Assembly: GCA_015068245.1 (NCBI GenBank)
Contig: SVKU01000001.1
Coordinates: 62,001 to 126,000 of the forward strand
Source: Oscillospiraceae bacterium
GTDB taxonomy: Bacteria > Bacillota > Clostridia > Oscillospirales > Oscillospiraceae
Reading direction: 5' to 3'
Length of the DNA stretch: 64,000 nt
This document shows, in pieces, positions 1 through 8,759 of this stretch. Both the position numbers and the translations under genes were made by a program. The notes under the pieces were generated by a model. It worked only from the letters and a program-made list of their open reading frames with translations. It searched no databases and was not told the origin of the DNA. Within the stretch, counting starts at the first letter, position 1. The number at the start of each line of letters is the position of its first letter.

Positions 1-2061
1 GGCAACGGCAAATTCGGACCCGAAGACACCGTCAATTACGCCCAGGCTGTTACCATGATGCTCAGAATACTTGGCTATTCAACCTCGGATATTGGCAGCT
101 TCTGGCCTGACGACTATACCCGTTTTGCGTCTCAGATCGGTCTTGACTGTGGTCTTGGTCTTGGCGATGAATCTCCCGTATCTCGCGGAGATGCAGCGAT
201 TTTGCTGCTCCAAATGCTGACTACAGAGAAAAAAGACGGCAGTTCTTTCTACTCAGGTTTGTCTGAGGCATCAACTTCCACCGCTATCCTGCTGGATAAC
301 AACTGCACTTCCACTGACGGCACCACAGGCTGTGCCAAGTTCTATGTAATCGGCTCCATGAGCTCCGGTTCTTCCTCTGCTGCCTCTGCCGCAACATTGA
401 CCGGTGCAACTTCTACCGGCACCGACCTTAATGCCGGTAACAGCAGTGCATTCGGATCTGCCGATTCTTCAAGCTCTTCATCTGTTGCTGGCGGTACTTC
501 CGGTAATACTTCCGGCACAAATACCGGCTCTTCTGACGTTGGTGTTGGTGGCGGAGATACCTCCGTCGGTACAATGCCCGGAGGAGATATGTCCGGTTTC
601 CCCAGTGGTGATTTCTCCGGTATGCCCTCTATGCCCGGCAACAGTATCGAGATCGTTTCCAACGCTGCAGGCAGCATCGTTTACTGCACTCAGGAAAAGG
701 GTGTTCTGTCCAGCTCGCTTATCGGCTGCTCCGGTGTTCTGATGGTGGGCGAGGACGACGAGCTTCTGAGCTTTATTCCGGACGGCGAATACTATGATCT
801 GATTTCAGGCGTGCTTATGTCAGCTTCCGCCACTTCCGACGAAGGTATTGCAGGCTGCGCTCAGATTTATACTGCTTTTGGTACTGAGTTCTATCGTCAG
901 TCCTCAAATGCGTCTTCCTCCGATGTCGGCAAGAATGGTCTGCTGCTTGTATCAAAAACAGGCTACAGCATCGGCTTTGCAGCTGATGATACCTATGATT
1001 ATGATACTGTTTCTTCTGCTATCCTGCTGGATAATGACGTGACCTCCAATCTTGGTGATAAGCACAGTGCCATGTTCTATGTCAATGGCAGTCTGAAGTA
1101 TTATACTCAGCTGACCATGCTTGACGATGACCTTATTGGCTGTTCCGGTACTGTCATTTCCGACAGCGAAGGTAATGTGACCTCATTTGCTCCCGATGGC
1201 GATGAATATACACTGGTAAGCTGCGCTGTTCTTGCAACTTCCACCCAGTCTGATTGGGGCGTAAATAATTGCATAATGGTTGTTGATCACAGAGGCATTG
1301 AGTACTTTAACCAGGGCACAACATTCTCCACCAACATTGTTGGTTCGGCAGGCACTTTGATACTGAATAAAAACGATTACGCTGTTGCCTTTGCTTCAAG
1401 AGAAAATGATGCATCGTTTGATGTTGAAGTGCTTGAAGATGTTTATTTCATCTGCGATGATGAACTTGATGACTGGTCTGATATTGGCGGAGATGACTTC
1501 GATAGATATCGAGCTGTTATTTATCAGCCCTCCAGTGGTAATAGTTCAGCAGGCTTTATGGGAAGCAGCAGTTCCTCGGGTTCCATCAAAACTTATCCTA
1601 TTGATTACTCTCTGTTCAGAAAATGGAGAGGCGGTAACTATGGAACTGCCTACATTGTTGAAGATGAACTTGTTTATTTCGATGGTGAGATGTGTCAGGT
1701 AGAATTTGAATCTGTATCAAGTGTATCATCTACCGGTTCTAAACTCTACTATGATAATGACAGTGATTACTGCAAACCGTCTTCATCTACGCCTGTGATT
1801 TCATATGACAGTGATGCTGAGGAAATGGTTACCTCTACGTGGTCAAGTGTCAATAATAAAATTGTAGGTAAAGATGTTGCTATTTATTACGATAGAGATG
1901 ATCTTGTCTTAATTGTTTGTTACGATGAACTCCCCTCTGATTCTGGTAGTAACGATAATGATACTAATGATGAGGGCAATGGCGGTAACGGTGGTATTCC
2001 CGGAGGACCCGGTACTCCTGGTAGTAGTACCAATATGGGATCTGATACTATCTATGTTTAA
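1..2061 (+). CDS. SLH-domain surface protein, 5' partial
   Basis: The frame is open from base 1, so the true N-terminus lies outside the window; 686 residues are visible. The first ~75 residues read as the end of one S-layer homology repeat and the start of another (FGPEDTVNYAQAVTMML, then SPVSRGDAAILLLQML), the type of domain that binds secondary cell wall polymer. A Ser/Gly/Thr-rich linker follows at about residues 115-225. After it come repeated beta-rich blocks marked by AILLDN, LIGCSG and F-PDG-EY. The C-terminus is an acidic Gly/Pro tail. The protein is probably exported and wall-bound. The function of the repeat blocks is not recognised. Confidence 0.8.
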   Translation, partial: GNGKFGPEDTVNYAQAVTMMLRILGYSTSDIGSFWPDDYTRFASQIGLDCGLGLGDESPVSRGDAAILLLQMLTTEKKDGSSFYSGLSEASTSTAILLDNNCTSTDGTTGCAKFYVIGSMSSGSSSAASAATLTGATSTGTDLNAGNSSAFGSADSSSSSSVAGGTSGNTSGTNTGSSDVGVGGGDTSVGTMPGGDMSGFPSGDFSGMPSMPGNSIEIVSNAAGSIVYCTQEKGVLSSSLIGCSGVLMVGEDDELLSFIPDGEYYDLISGVLMSASATSDEGIAGCAQIYTAFGTEFYRQSSNASSSDVGKNGLLLVSKTGYSIGFAADDTYDYDTVSSAILLDNDVTSNLGDKHSAMFYVNGSLKYYTQLTMLDDDLIGCSGTVISDSEGNVTSFAPDGDEYTLVSCAVLATSTQSDWGVNNCIMVVDHRGIEYFNQGTTFSTNIVGSAGTLILNKNDYAVAFASRENDASFDVEVLEDVYFICDDELDDWSDIGGDDFDRYRAVIYQPSSGNSSAGFMGSSSSSGSIKTYPIDYSLFRKWRGGNYGTAYIVEDELVYFDGEMCQVEFESVSSVSSTGSKLYYDNDSDYCKPSSSTPVISYDSDAEEMVTSTWSSVNNKIVGKDVAIYYDRDDLVLIVCYDELPSDSGSNDNDTNDEGNGGNGGIPGGPGTPGSSTNMGSDTIYV

Positions 2062-2065
2062 ATGT

Positions 2066-2104
2066 GAACCCCCCGGATGGTCGGTTGACCATCCGGGGGG
2101 GTTC
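2066..2104 (+). terminator. Strong hairpin after the SLH gene
   Basis: A near-perfect 17-bp stem (GAACCCCCCGGATGGTC and its complement, with one extra G) encloses a GGTT loop. It begins 5 bases after the stop codon. The T tract after it is broken (ATGTTTTG), but position and stability fit a terminator. Confidence 0.75.
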
Positions 2105-2113
2105 ATGTTTTGA

Positions 2114-2320
2114 GTAGGGAATAGTTTTGACCATTTTGAAAACGAACCGATGAGGACGACGGTTCCTACAATGCACAACGTGACGCATTAGGCCGTAGGG
2201 TCACGGCGTGCCGTGACCGACGATAACGCACCGCAGTTATATACAGATAATCGTAAGGTGGGGGCTTGCTCCCGCCATTTGCGATTTAATAGAAAAGGAA
2301 TGGTCAAGACCATTCCCTAC
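2114..2320. mobile_element. MITE-like element with 22-bp terminal inverted repeats
   Basis: Bases 2114-2135 and the complement of 2299-2320 match at 20 of 22 positions (GTAGGGAATRGTYTTGACCATT). They bound 207 bp with no plausible gene. The right end is itself palindromic (GGAATGGTC-AA-GACCATTCC). Inside are a perfect palindrome GGTCACGGC-GT-GCCGTGACC (2199-2218) and a GC-rich imperfect hairpin around 2249-2286. No transposase is present. It could be a non-autonomous element or a composite of palindromic repeats. I cannot confirm a target-site duplication. Confidence 0.45.
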
Positions 2321-2440
2321 AAAGTGATTTATGAGTAAAGCATAACAAGATGGGGATTTCTCGTCGCCAACCCAGTAGTTGGGTCACTCGAAATGACTGC
2401 AATACTGCTCCCTGACCCCTGATCCCTGATCCCTGAAAAT
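2321..2440. other. Gene-free spacer with repeat fragments
   Basis: No coding potential is visible. The segment holds AAGATGGGGATTTCTC (2347-2362), which recurs as half of the hairpins at 34.1, 58.7 and 61.7 kb. It also holds a short near-tandem run of CCCTGA units (2411-2436). Confidence 0.5.
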
Positions 2441-2470
2441 AAAAATCCCGACCGCTTGGTCGGGATTTTT
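2441..2470 (-). terminator. Bidirectional terminator downstream of the flavodoxin gene
   Basis: A perfect 13-bp stem AAAAATCCCGACC / GGTCGGGATTTTT with a GCTT loop has an A tract on one side and a T tract on the other. It can stop transcription from the minus-strand flavodoxin gene. Confidence 0.9.
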
Positions 2471-2482
2471 ATTTTTCTAATA

Positions 2483-2962
2483 TCAGAACAGTTCAATTGC
2501 TTTTGCAGCGAAACGCTCGCCGTAAACTTCGAACAGAGCCTTGTCTTCCTCTTCGGAATCCTTGAGGCAAACGGGGCCAAGGTGAATGAAGGGGAGTCCA
2601 AGATGAGTTCCGCTGGAGTAGATCAGCATGCCCTTAACAAGCATCTGGGTAAGTACGCTTTGAATAGCCACATCAGCGCCGCCCTGCTTGAAGTTGGCAG
2701 TACAGAATGCACCACCCATTTTGCCGCCCAGCTTGCAGGGACAGGTGTCGAGCCACTGCTTGACCTGCCATGCTTCGGCAGCGTAGTAGTCGGGAGTGCC
2801 AACGATAACAGCAGCACTGTCGTTTACGAAATCAACGTCAAGAGCGTCGATAGGGAATACACCAACTTCGACTTCGCCGGCTCTTTTAATGCCTTCGGCA
2901 ATAGCTTCGGCCATTTTTGCAGTGCGGCCGGTGGAAGAGAAATAAACTATAGAAATTTTCAT
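2483..2962 (-). CDS. Flavodoxin-like FMN protein
   Basis: A 159-residue protein. The N-terminus MKISIVYFSSTGRTAKMAEA carries the flavodoxin phosphate-binding loop (S-S-T-G-R-T) after the first beta strand. GTPDYYAAEAWQVKQWLD resembles the flavin-contact region. Flavodoxin-like proteins bind FMN and carry electrons or reduce quinones; the exact partner is unknown. I chose the ATG at 2962 because TCGGAGGTTATC sits just upstream; a longer form starting at 2992 lacks such a site. A promoter lies at 2993-3022. Confidence 0.8.
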   Translation of the reverse strand: MKISIVYFSSTGRTAKMAEAIAEGIKRAGEVEVGVFPIDALDVDFVNDSAAVIVGTPDYYAAEAWQVKQWLDTCPCKLGGKMGGAFCTANFKQGGADVAIQSVLTQMLVKGMLIYSSGTHLGLPFIHLGPVCLKDSEEEDKALFEVYGERFAAKAIELF

Positions 2963-2992
2963 GATAACCTCCGAAAAACTTAAAATACTCAA

Positions 2993-3022
2993 ATTATACT
3001 GTCATTATTTATTGCCAATCAA
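2993..3022 (-). promoter_or_regulatory. Promoter of the flavodoxin gene
   Basis: On the minus strand TTGATT (3017-3022) and TATAAT (2993-2998) are 18 bp apart. The -35 lies inside the end of the upstream gene, so the flavodoxin can be transcribed separately. Confidence 0.6.
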
Positions 3023-3556
3023 GTCAACTATATAATCGGCGATTTCATCAACGGTAGCCAGTTCGCCGGTTCCTTTTCCACCATAGGCAAGAACACCTTC
3101 GTGGGGATCGATAAACTTATAGCCGTACTTTTTCAGCTTAGCCATGTTTTCTTCAAAGATGGGGTTGGTATACATGTTGTCATTCATGGCAGGGGCAAAA
3201 ACAACGGGAGCACGGGTAGCCATAACGGTTGTGGTCAGCATATCGTCTGCAATACCGTTGGCGATTTTGCCGATAACATTGGCGGTTGCGGGAGCGATAA
3301 GGAAACAGTCTGCCTTCTTTGCCAGAGAAATGTGTTCAACATTCCATACGGCAGGCTCTTTGAACATATCTCTTGTTACGATATTTCTGGAAAGAGTACG
3401 AAGAGTCTGTTCGGTGATAAAGGTTTCTGCATTCTTGGTCATAATAACGTCTACATTTGCGTGCAGATCAATAACCAATTTGTTGATAATATATGTGGCC
3501 TTGTAAGCGGCAATACCGCCGGTCACACCCAAAACGATGTTTTTTCCGGTAAGCAA
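3005..3556 (-). CDS. Flavoprotein of the CoaC/UbiX (HFCD) family
   Basis: A 183-residue flavoprotein, probably phosphopantothenoylcysteine decarboxylase, which makes 4'-phosphopantetheine in CoA synthesis. It has the N-terminal GVTGGIAAYKA flavin loop, WNVEHISLA with the family His, APATANVIGKIANGIADD (related to the PASANT motif), and APAMNDNMYTNP in place of the usual NxMWxNP. The usual bacterial CoaBC also has a C-terminal synthetase half; none follows here, so CoaB must lie elsewhere or the substrate differs. The start is a TTG at 3556 with GGAGG seven bases upstream. A near-consensus promoter lies at 3594-3622. Confidence 0.75.
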   Translation of the reverse strand: MLTGKNIVLGVTGGIAAYKATYIINKLVIDLHANVDVIMTKNAETFITEQTLRTLSRNIVTRDMFKEPAVWNVEHISLAKKADCFLIAPATANVIGKIANGIADDMLTTTVMATRAPVVFAPAMNDNMYTNPIFEENMAKLKKYGYKFIDPHEGVLAYGGKGTGELATVDEIADYIVDLIGNK

Positions 3557-3593
3557 CGATTCTTCCTCCAGTAAAATTGTATTTATCTGCTAG

Positions 3594-3622
3594 ATTATAG
3601 CACATCTTTTGCTTTATATCAA
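3594..3622 (-). promoter_or_regulatory. Promoter of the CoaC-like gene
   Basis: On the minus strand TTGATA (3617-3622), 17 bp, TATAAT (3594-3599): close to the sigma-A consensus. Confidence 0.75.
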
Positions 3623-3624
3623 AT

Positions 3625-5271
3625 TTATTTAAAACTATGATATACTTCTCCTGATGCAAGGTCATAACCTTTAATTTCTGCAAGTTCAGATACCGTTACA
3701 AAGGCAAATCCGCGCTCCGTAAGGATATCTATGACTTCCAATGCCGCATCAACCGAGGTTGAGTACAGGTCGTGCAGAAGAACTATATCACCGTCGGAAA
3801 CATTGGAGATAATGCTGTTTACAACCTTATCTGTATTGAGATACTTCCAGTCCATGGGGTCAACGCTCCAGATTATGCATGACATTCCGCGGTCACTCAA
3901 TGCATCAAGAACTCTCTTGTTGTAACTCCCTCCGGGAGGCCGCAGCAGAGTGGGTTTTGCTCCGGATTTTTCGAAAATTGAAGCATTTGTACTGTCTATC
4001 TCAACTGCCAGTGAATCACCTTTCAGTGAGGTAAGAGAAGCGTGAGTTGCGCTGTGGTTGGCAACTTCGTGACCTTCGGGAATATATCTGTCCATAACGG
4101 AAGAAAAGGCAGAGATCCTGTAGTCACAAAGGAAAAATGTTGCATGAGCTCCACGCTCCAGCAAACCGTCAAGCAGCCGTTCGGTGAGTGCGCCGGAAGG
4201 ACCGTCATCAAATGTCAGAGCAACATAAGCAGAGGCGTCACTGCGCTTGTCCGGCAGGGAAGTGATAATATCTTTCACGGCATCTGCCATAGATGAATAG
4301 CCGCTGAAACCGGAAAATACAACGCCTGTGGGGGCGGTGGTAAATATGGCGTTCAGTCCACTGACCTTTTCAAAAGTGGAAGCGGAAACATAAACAGCAC
4401 CTGCCCGCAGTTCGCAGTAATACTTGTTGGAATAATCATAACCGCCGGACAGAATAAAGTGCTCCCCATAATACAGGCTGTAATTTTTTGAACCTATACT
4501 GAAATCACAGCTGTCGCTGTATTTGGTGTAGTTTCGACAGTTTATGCCGGAGCTTCTGAGTGCGTACTCAAGGGGGATCATCAGATATCCGTCTGAGGTG
4601 CAGTAGGGGACGGCTTTCTTATTGTCGGATAATATTTCGTATTGTTCGCCGGCAGCAAATGAATACATTGAATTCGCTCTGAAGCCCAATGCGGAATCTG
4701 AAATGTTCATTTTTGAAGGGCCAAGTCTCCAAAATCCGGTTTTAAGGAAGGAATCTAGTGTTTCCGGATCGCTTATATCATCAATGTTGTTGGTGATAAG
4801 AATGAAACGTCCTTCCGGCTGAGAACTTATACTTACATGGTACAGCCCCGGAATTTTGGAAATAATATCTATGGGAACGTAGGTGCTTCCGTCAGTTACA
4901 GTAACCGGAGCTGACAATTCCGATTTTTTTCTTCCAACAGTTATTTCGGAGCTGCCGGAAGTAATACCTATTGTAAAATTGCCGGATTTAATTTGTGTTT
5001 GCTTGGTCAAACCGTTCCACGTTAGTTCAAGGTCAAAACAGTCTGCAATGAAATACAGTGGCACCATAGCAGTGCCGTTCATGCTGTAATATGTTGCAGT
5101 TTCTGTTCCTGCTGAATTAACGGCTTTTTTGGTAGCTCCGTTTACGATAGCAAGAGCGTTGCCGGGCTGCAGCAAGACATAAGAGTTTTCCTTTGAGGTT
5201 TCAGCCCCCGCAAAGGTAAGCAACAATGCCAAAATACAAATTATTATCACAAATCGTTGCAGCTTTTTCAT
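3625..5271 (-). CDS. Secreted polysaccharide deacetylase with copper-amine-oxidase-type N-terminal domain
   Basis: A 548-residue exported protein. Residues 1-23 are a signal peptide (MKKLQRF, then a hydrophobic run ending FAGA). Residues ~30-150 and ~225-310 resemble the 'copper amine oxidase N-domain' repeats (MVPLYFIAD, STYVPIDIIS), which are wall-associated beta modules. From ~residue 350 comes a NodB deacetylase domain: LTFDDGPSG (catalytic Asp pair), HEVANHSATH (metal His), LRPPGGSYN, and IVLLHD near the C-terminus. Such enzymes remove acetyl groups from peptidoglycan or related glycans. AAAGGTG precedes the ATG. It follows the 5286 gene by 14 bp and is probably cotranscribed with it. 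Confidence 0.88.
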   Translation of the reverse strand: MKKLQRFVIIICILALLLTFAGAETSKENSYVLLQPGNALAIVNGATKKAVNSAGTETATYYSMNGTAMVPLYFIADCFDLELTWNGLTKQTQIKSGNFTIGITSGSSEITVGRKKSELSAPVTVTDGSTYVPIDIISKIPGLYHVSISSQPEGRFILITNNIDDISDPETLDSFLKTGFWRLGPSKMNISDSALGFRANSMYSFAAGEQYEILSDNKKAVPYCTSDGYLMIPLEYALRSSGINCRNYTKYSDSCDFSIGSKNYSLYYGEHFILSGGYDYSNKYYCELRAGAVYVSASTFEKVSGLNAIFTTAPTGVVFSGFSGYSSMADAVKDIITSLPDKRSDASAYVALTFDDGPSGALTERLLDGLLERGAHATFFLCDYRISAFSSVMDRYIPEGHEVANHSATHASLTSLKGDSLAVEIDSTNASIFEKSGAKPTLLRPPGGSYNKRVLDALSDRGMSCIIWSVDPMDWKYLNTDKVVNSIISNVSDGDIVLLHDLYSTSVDAALEVIDILTERGFAFVTVSELAEIKGYDLASGEVYHSFK

Positions 5272-5285
5272 ATTTACACCTTTTA

Positions 5286-5858
5286 TCAGCTGTAGAATTT
5301 ATTAATGCCGGACAGCATTTCACTCAGCCTGTCCTTTTCTTCTTCAACAAGACCCATTTCCTTGCGATAGTCTGTAAGGGAATATGAATCCATTTCTGAT
5401 GATATACAGTGAGATGAGTCGATAAGTCCTTTTGCTGCTGTATTGTTTTGGTTTCCCCAGGCTGAATCGGCCAGAGATGAAAAATACATAATTTCAACAA
5501 TGCAGTAAGCAGCTATGTCGGCAGGGGAGAAGTCGGCTGCCGTTTGTGGTTCGACCTCAATTGCAGCCATTTGATCGGGATCCAGATCTCCTATTGCGTA
5601 ATACTCGTCGTCGCCTTCAACAAGCCCTACTGCCTGCAGACTTGGCTCATCTTCATCGTCATACCAGAAGTCCATTTCATTTGCTTTTATGGCGAGAGTT
5701 TTGCCAACATTGCCGGAGTACGGCTTTGCCGCTTTCATGGAACCAAAAATGAGTTCATAGAATTCTTTATAGTTGTCAGCGTCATCGTAACGATTGTTTA
5801 GTATTTCCCAAACATCAGAAAATTCAACATCTTTTATAATCTCAGATAGGCTGGCCAT
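5286..5858 (-). CDS. Hypothetical acidic cytoplasmic protein
   Basis: A 190-residue, strongly acidic protein without signal peptide or membrane segment. It opens MASLSEIIKDVEFSDVWEIL and has aromatic/acidic patches (EMDFWYDDEDEP). The opening vaguely resembles small Firmicute DUF proteins (DUF6557-like), but I am not sure. The start at 5858 is supported by CAGGAGGTAG directly upstream. It is the first gene of a pair with the deacetylase. Confidence 0.6.
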   Translation of the reverse strand: MASLSEIIKDVEFSDVWEILNNRYDDADNYKEFYELIFGSMKAAKPYSGNVGKTLAIKANEMDFWYDDEDEPSLQAVGLVEGDDEYYAIGDLDPDQMAAIEVEPQTAADFSPADIAAYCIVEIMYFSSLADSAWGNQNNTAAKGLIDSSHCISSEMDSYSLTDYRKEMGLVEEEKDRLSEMLSGINKFYS

Positions 5859-5900
5859 ATAAACTACCTCCTGTTTAACAATTTCTGATATGAAATATAT

Positions 5901-5925
5901 TAGCATAATTCGACAAAATATGCTA
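5901..5925. promoter_or_regulatory. Inverted repeat in the 5286/rplS divergent spacer
   Basis: TAGCATA (5901-5907) and TATGCTA (5919-5925) are 7-bp perfect arms, 11 bp apart. They lie between divergent genes and overlap AT-rich promoter-like sequence (TATAAT at 5924-5929). Possible operator; nothing identifies the protein. Confidence 0.3.
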
Positions 5926-6003
5926 TAATTGTTTAAACAGACATTAACATTTCTAGCATTACCCGAAATATTTATAAAAACTATATTTTTTTGGAATTAA
6001 TGC

Positions 6004-6032
6004 TTGCATTTACAAAAGAGTTATGTTAATAT
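6004..6032 (+). promoter_or_regulatory. Promoter of rplS
   Basis: TTGCAT (6004-6009), 17 bp, TAATAT (6027-6032). Transcription would start near 6039, giving a ~65-nt leader. Confidence 0.75.
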
Positions 6033-6049
6033 CAACTAGTTGACTTTTG

Positions 6050-6080
6050 GGTGGTCCTCTGCCTTTAGGGCACGAACGCC
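6050..6080 (+). ncRNA. Putative L19 leader RNA
   Basis: In the leader of rplS, GGTGGTC (6050-6056) can pair with GAACGCC (6074-6080), enclosing a small TGCC-TTTAG-GGCA hairpin (6060-6072). The ribosome binding site AGGAGG follows. Firmicutes are known to carry an L19 leader element upstream of rplS, thought to bind the protein for autoregulation. Position and size fit; I could not run a covariance model. Confidence 0.5.
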
Positions 6081-6104
6081 TGATAATATTAGGAGGAACC
6101 AGAA

Positions 6105-6446
6105 ATGGATCTTATCAAAGTTCTTGATCAGCAGAACATGAAAGCCGAGCTGCCCACCATGAACGTCGGTGATACTGTCCGCGTACATGTTAAAATCAAA
6201 GAGGGCGCACGCGAAAGAGTTCAGGTTTTCGAAGGCACCATCATTGCTAAGAAGCACGGTGGCGTTCAGGAAACCATTACTGTCCGCCGCATCTCCAACG
6301 GCATTGGTGTTGAAAAGGTATTCCCTGTTCACTCTCCCAACGTCGTCGATGTCGTGACTGTTCGCCGTGGTAAAGTCAGAAGAGCAAAGCTGTACTACCT
6401 CCGCGATCGCGTTGGCAAGGCTGCCAAGGTCAAGGAAAGAGTTTAA
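6105..6446 (+). CDS. rplS: 50S ribosomal protein L19
   Basis: 113 residues, full length for L19. It carries the family signatures [36 protein letters not shown] and the basic C-terminus [25 protein letters not shown]. The protein sits at the 30S-50S interface. AGGAGG precedes the ATG. It stands alone here, with its own promoter, leader and terminator, not behind rpsP-rimM-trmD. Confidence 0.98.
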   Translation: MDLIKVLDQQNMKAELPTMNVGDTVRVHVKIKEGARERVQVFEGTIIAKKHGGVQETITVRRISNGIGVEKVFPVHSPNVVDVVTVRRGKVRRAKLYYLRDRVGKAAKVKERV

Positions 6447-6456
6447 CTTTCCAAAT

Positions 6457-6489
6457 AAAAAGAGGGGCTGTTGTTCAGCTCCTCTTTTT
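6457..6489 (+). terminator. rplS terminator
   Basis: A 14-bp stem AAAAAGAGGGGCTG / CAGCTCCTCTTTTT (one G-T pair) around TTGTT, followed by more T residues. Confidence 0.92.
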
Positions 6490-6582
6490 ATTTTTGATGA
6501 CTTTACAACTTACTCTTTATTATTTAACAAATTTCGTATATAATAAATTAGTTAAAGACAATTGTCCAAAGGAGCGAATTCA

Positions 6583-7236
6583 ATGAAGCCGGACGAAGAA
6601 AGAAATGAAATAAATACCAACGATACCAACGATGAGTATATCGAAGCGTTCGAAACCGATGTCGAACTGCAAGGTGAAGATATTTACTCCGAAGAAGAAG
6701 CCGATGAGCCGGAGACCCTTGGCAAGGCATTTTATACCTGGGCTGCAGATTTGGTGACTTGTCTTGTGTTTGTTGTGCTGTTCTTTATCTTTGTTGTAAG
6801 AATTATCGGCGTTGACGGAACCTCCATGCTGCCTACCCTTGAACATGGCGATATGCTTTTGCTTCTGTCAAATGTGTTTTACGAAGCCGATGATGATGAC
6901 ATCGTCGTTGTTTACAAAGAAAGCTATGGTGCCCCTATCGTCAAGCGAATTATTGCAACTGAGGGCGAAACTGTTGATATAGACTTTTATACCGGAGATG
7001 TTTGGGTCGATGGCGAGCTGCTCTATGAGCCTTATATCCTTGAACCCACATACCTTTCAGGAGATACTCAGTTTCCGCTGACTGTCCCTGAGGATTGTGT
7101 ATTCGTTATGGGCGACAATCGCAACGGAAGCCTCGACAGCCGTTGGAGCGAAATCGGTATTATAGATGAACGCAATATTCTTGGTAAGGTTCTGTTCAGA
7201 ATATTCCCGTTCAGCTCAATAGGCAAAGTAAGGTAA
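6583..7236 (+). CDS. lepB: Signal peptidase I
   Basis: A 217-residue type I signal peptidase that cleaves signal peptides on the outer membrane face. A ~46-residue very acidic cytoplasmic N-terminus comes before one membrane segment (~53-75). The nucleophile is Ser81 in GVDGTSMLPTL. The general base is the Lys of APIVKRIIATEGE (~121). GDNRNGSLDSR is the conserved box E. The start at 6583 is set by AAAGGAG (6568-6574); an in-frame TTG at 6562 would include that site in the coding region. A TATAAT at 6539-6544 is a likely -10. It heads a run of genes through 12241. Confidence 0.93.
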   Translation: MKPDEERNEINTNDTNDEYIEAFETDVELQGEDIYSEEEADEPETLGKAFYTWAADLVTCLVFVVLFFIFVVRIIGVDGTSMLPTLEHGDMLLLLSNVFYEADDDDIVVVYKESYGAPIVKRIIATEGETVDIDFYTGDVWVDGELLYEPYILEPTYLSGDTQFPLTVPEDCVFVMGDNRNGSLDSRWSEIGIIDERNILGKVLFRIFPFSSIGKVR

Positions 7237-7267
7237 TCTCTAACCCAGGAAAGGTGAGGGCATTGAT

Positions 7268-8137
7268 ATGAACATTCAATGGTACCCCGGACATATGACC
7301 AAAACACGGCGTCAGATGGCTGAAAGCCTCAAATTGGTTGACGCTGTGTGTGAGCTGCTTGATGCTCGTATACCGTTGTCCAGCAGAAATCCGGATATTG
7401 ATGAAATGTTTTCCTCAAAACCTCGCATGGTGATACTCAATAAGGCTGACCAGGCTGACCAGAATATCACTCGTAGGTGGAAGGAATACTTCAAATCAAA
7501 AGGCATGGCGGTTATTGAGACCGACTGCAAAACACGCCGAGGCATAAATGATTTTGCTCCTGCACTTCGAGAGCTTCTTAAAGACCAGATTGCCAAATGG
7601 AATGAGAAAGGGCAGGTTGGACGACCTGTTCGTGTAATGATAGTAGGGATTCCCAACGTAGGCAAATCTACCCTTATAAATCAGCTTGCCGGCAGGAAAA
7701 CTGCCAAAACCGAGGATCGCCCCGGTGTTACCCGTGGTAAGCAGTGGGTAAAGGTAGACGAAAAGCTGGAATTGCTTGATACACCCGGTATTCTCTGGCC
7801 GAAGTTCGATGACCCTAAGGTAGGTCTGCGTCTTGCGTTTACCGGAGCAGTCAAGGATGCCATCATGGATACCGAAACCCTTGCCTTTGAACTGATGAAA
7901 CTGCTTGCAACCGAGTATCCCGATAAGGTCAGAGAACGGTATAAAATCGAACCTGACCCCAATGCCGAAGGCTGGGAGATCCTTGAAGCCGCAGGTCGTA
8001 AGAGAGGTTTCCTTATTTCCGGCGGTGAAATTGATCTGGATCGTATGGCAAAAGTTCTGCTGGACGAATATCGAGCAGGAAAACTTGGTCGTCTCAGCCT
8101 TGAAACGCCCGAAATGATAGGAGAAAACAATGAGTGA
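7268..8137 (+). CDS. rbgA: Ribosome assembly GTPase RbgA/YlqF
   Basis: 289 residues. A circularly permuted GTPase: the G4 motif NKAD (58-61) precedes the P-loop GIPNVGKST (127-135) and the G3 motif DTPG (171-174). The start [10 protein letters not shown] is the family hallmark. RbgA acts late in 50S subunit assembly. Its last 8 bases overlap the start of rnhB, the usual order in Firmicutes. Confidence 0.95.
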   Translation: MNIQWYPGHMTKTRRQMAESLKLVDAVCELLDARIPLSSRNPDIDEMFSSKPRMVILNKADQADQNITRRWKEYFKSKGMAVIETDCKTRRGINDFAPALRELLKDQIAKWNEKGQVGRPVRVMIVGIPNVGKSTLINQLAGRKTAKTEDRPGVTRGKQWVKVDEKLELLDTPGILWPKFDDPKVGLRLAFTGAVKDAIMDTETLAFELMKLLATEYPDKVRERYKIEPDPNAEGWEILEAAGRKRGFLISGGEIDLDRMAKVLLDEYRAGKLGRLSLETPEMIGENNE

Positions 8138-8759
8138 GTTTGATCTGTGGGAGATAGAACGCTCCTTTGCTGACAAGGGTTACAATGTAATATGCGGTGT
8201 AGACGAAGCCGGCAGAGGGCCTCTTGCGGGACCTGTCTGTGCTGCTGCCGTAATTCTTCCCGGCGGTTTGGAAATTGACGGTCTGAAAGACTCAAAAAAA
8301 CTGACCGAAAAACGCCGTGAAGCACTTTATGACATTATCTGTGAAAAAGCCGTAGCATACTCGATCGCTTTTGCTGAAGTCGAAGAGATCGAGGAAATCA
8401 ATATTTTGCAGGCAACCTTCCTTGCTATGAAACGGGCAGTTGAAGGTCTCGGAGTAAGACCGGAACTTGCCCTTGTTGACGGTAACCGTGATCCAAAGCT
8501 GGATATCCCCTGTGAAACGGTGATTAAGGGAGATGCCAAAGTTGCTTCCATAGCAGCCGCCTCTATACTTGCCAAGGTTACGAGAGACAGGTATATGATG
8601 CAAATGGCGGAGACCTATCCCGGGTATGGTTTTGAAATACATAAAGGCTACGGCACCAAAAAGCACTATGAAGCAATTTTTGAACATGGTGTTTCACCTA
8701 TTCACAGAATGAGTTTCCTGAAAAACCTTGAATCCAAACGTAAGAACTCCGATGGCTAA
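8130..8759 (+). CDS. rnhB: Ribonuclease HII
   Basis: 209 residues. It cuts RNA in RNA-DNA hybrids and misincorporated ribonucleotides. The catalytic signature [14 protein letters not shown] gives Asp25 and Glu26. LVDGNRDP and the later KVTRDRYM region carry the other acidic residues. It overlaps rbgA by 8 bp and yraN by 8 bp, so translation is probably coupled. Confidence 0.95.
   Translation: MSEFDLWEIERSFADKGYNVICGVDEAGRGPLAGPVCAAAVILPGGLEIDGLKDSKKLTEKRREALYDIICEKAVAYSIAFAEVEEIEEINILQATFLAMKRAVEGLGVRPELALVDGNRDPKLDIPCETVIKGDAKVASIAAASILAKVTRDRYMMQMAETYPGYGFEIHKGYGTKKHYEAIFEHGVSPIHRMSFLKNLESKRKNSDG

Noticed and set aside
2145-2175. Hammerhead-like CCGATGAGGACGACGG
   Set aside because: The CTGATGA core and GAAA box are not both present, and the three stems cannot be formed; it is part of a palindromic repeat.
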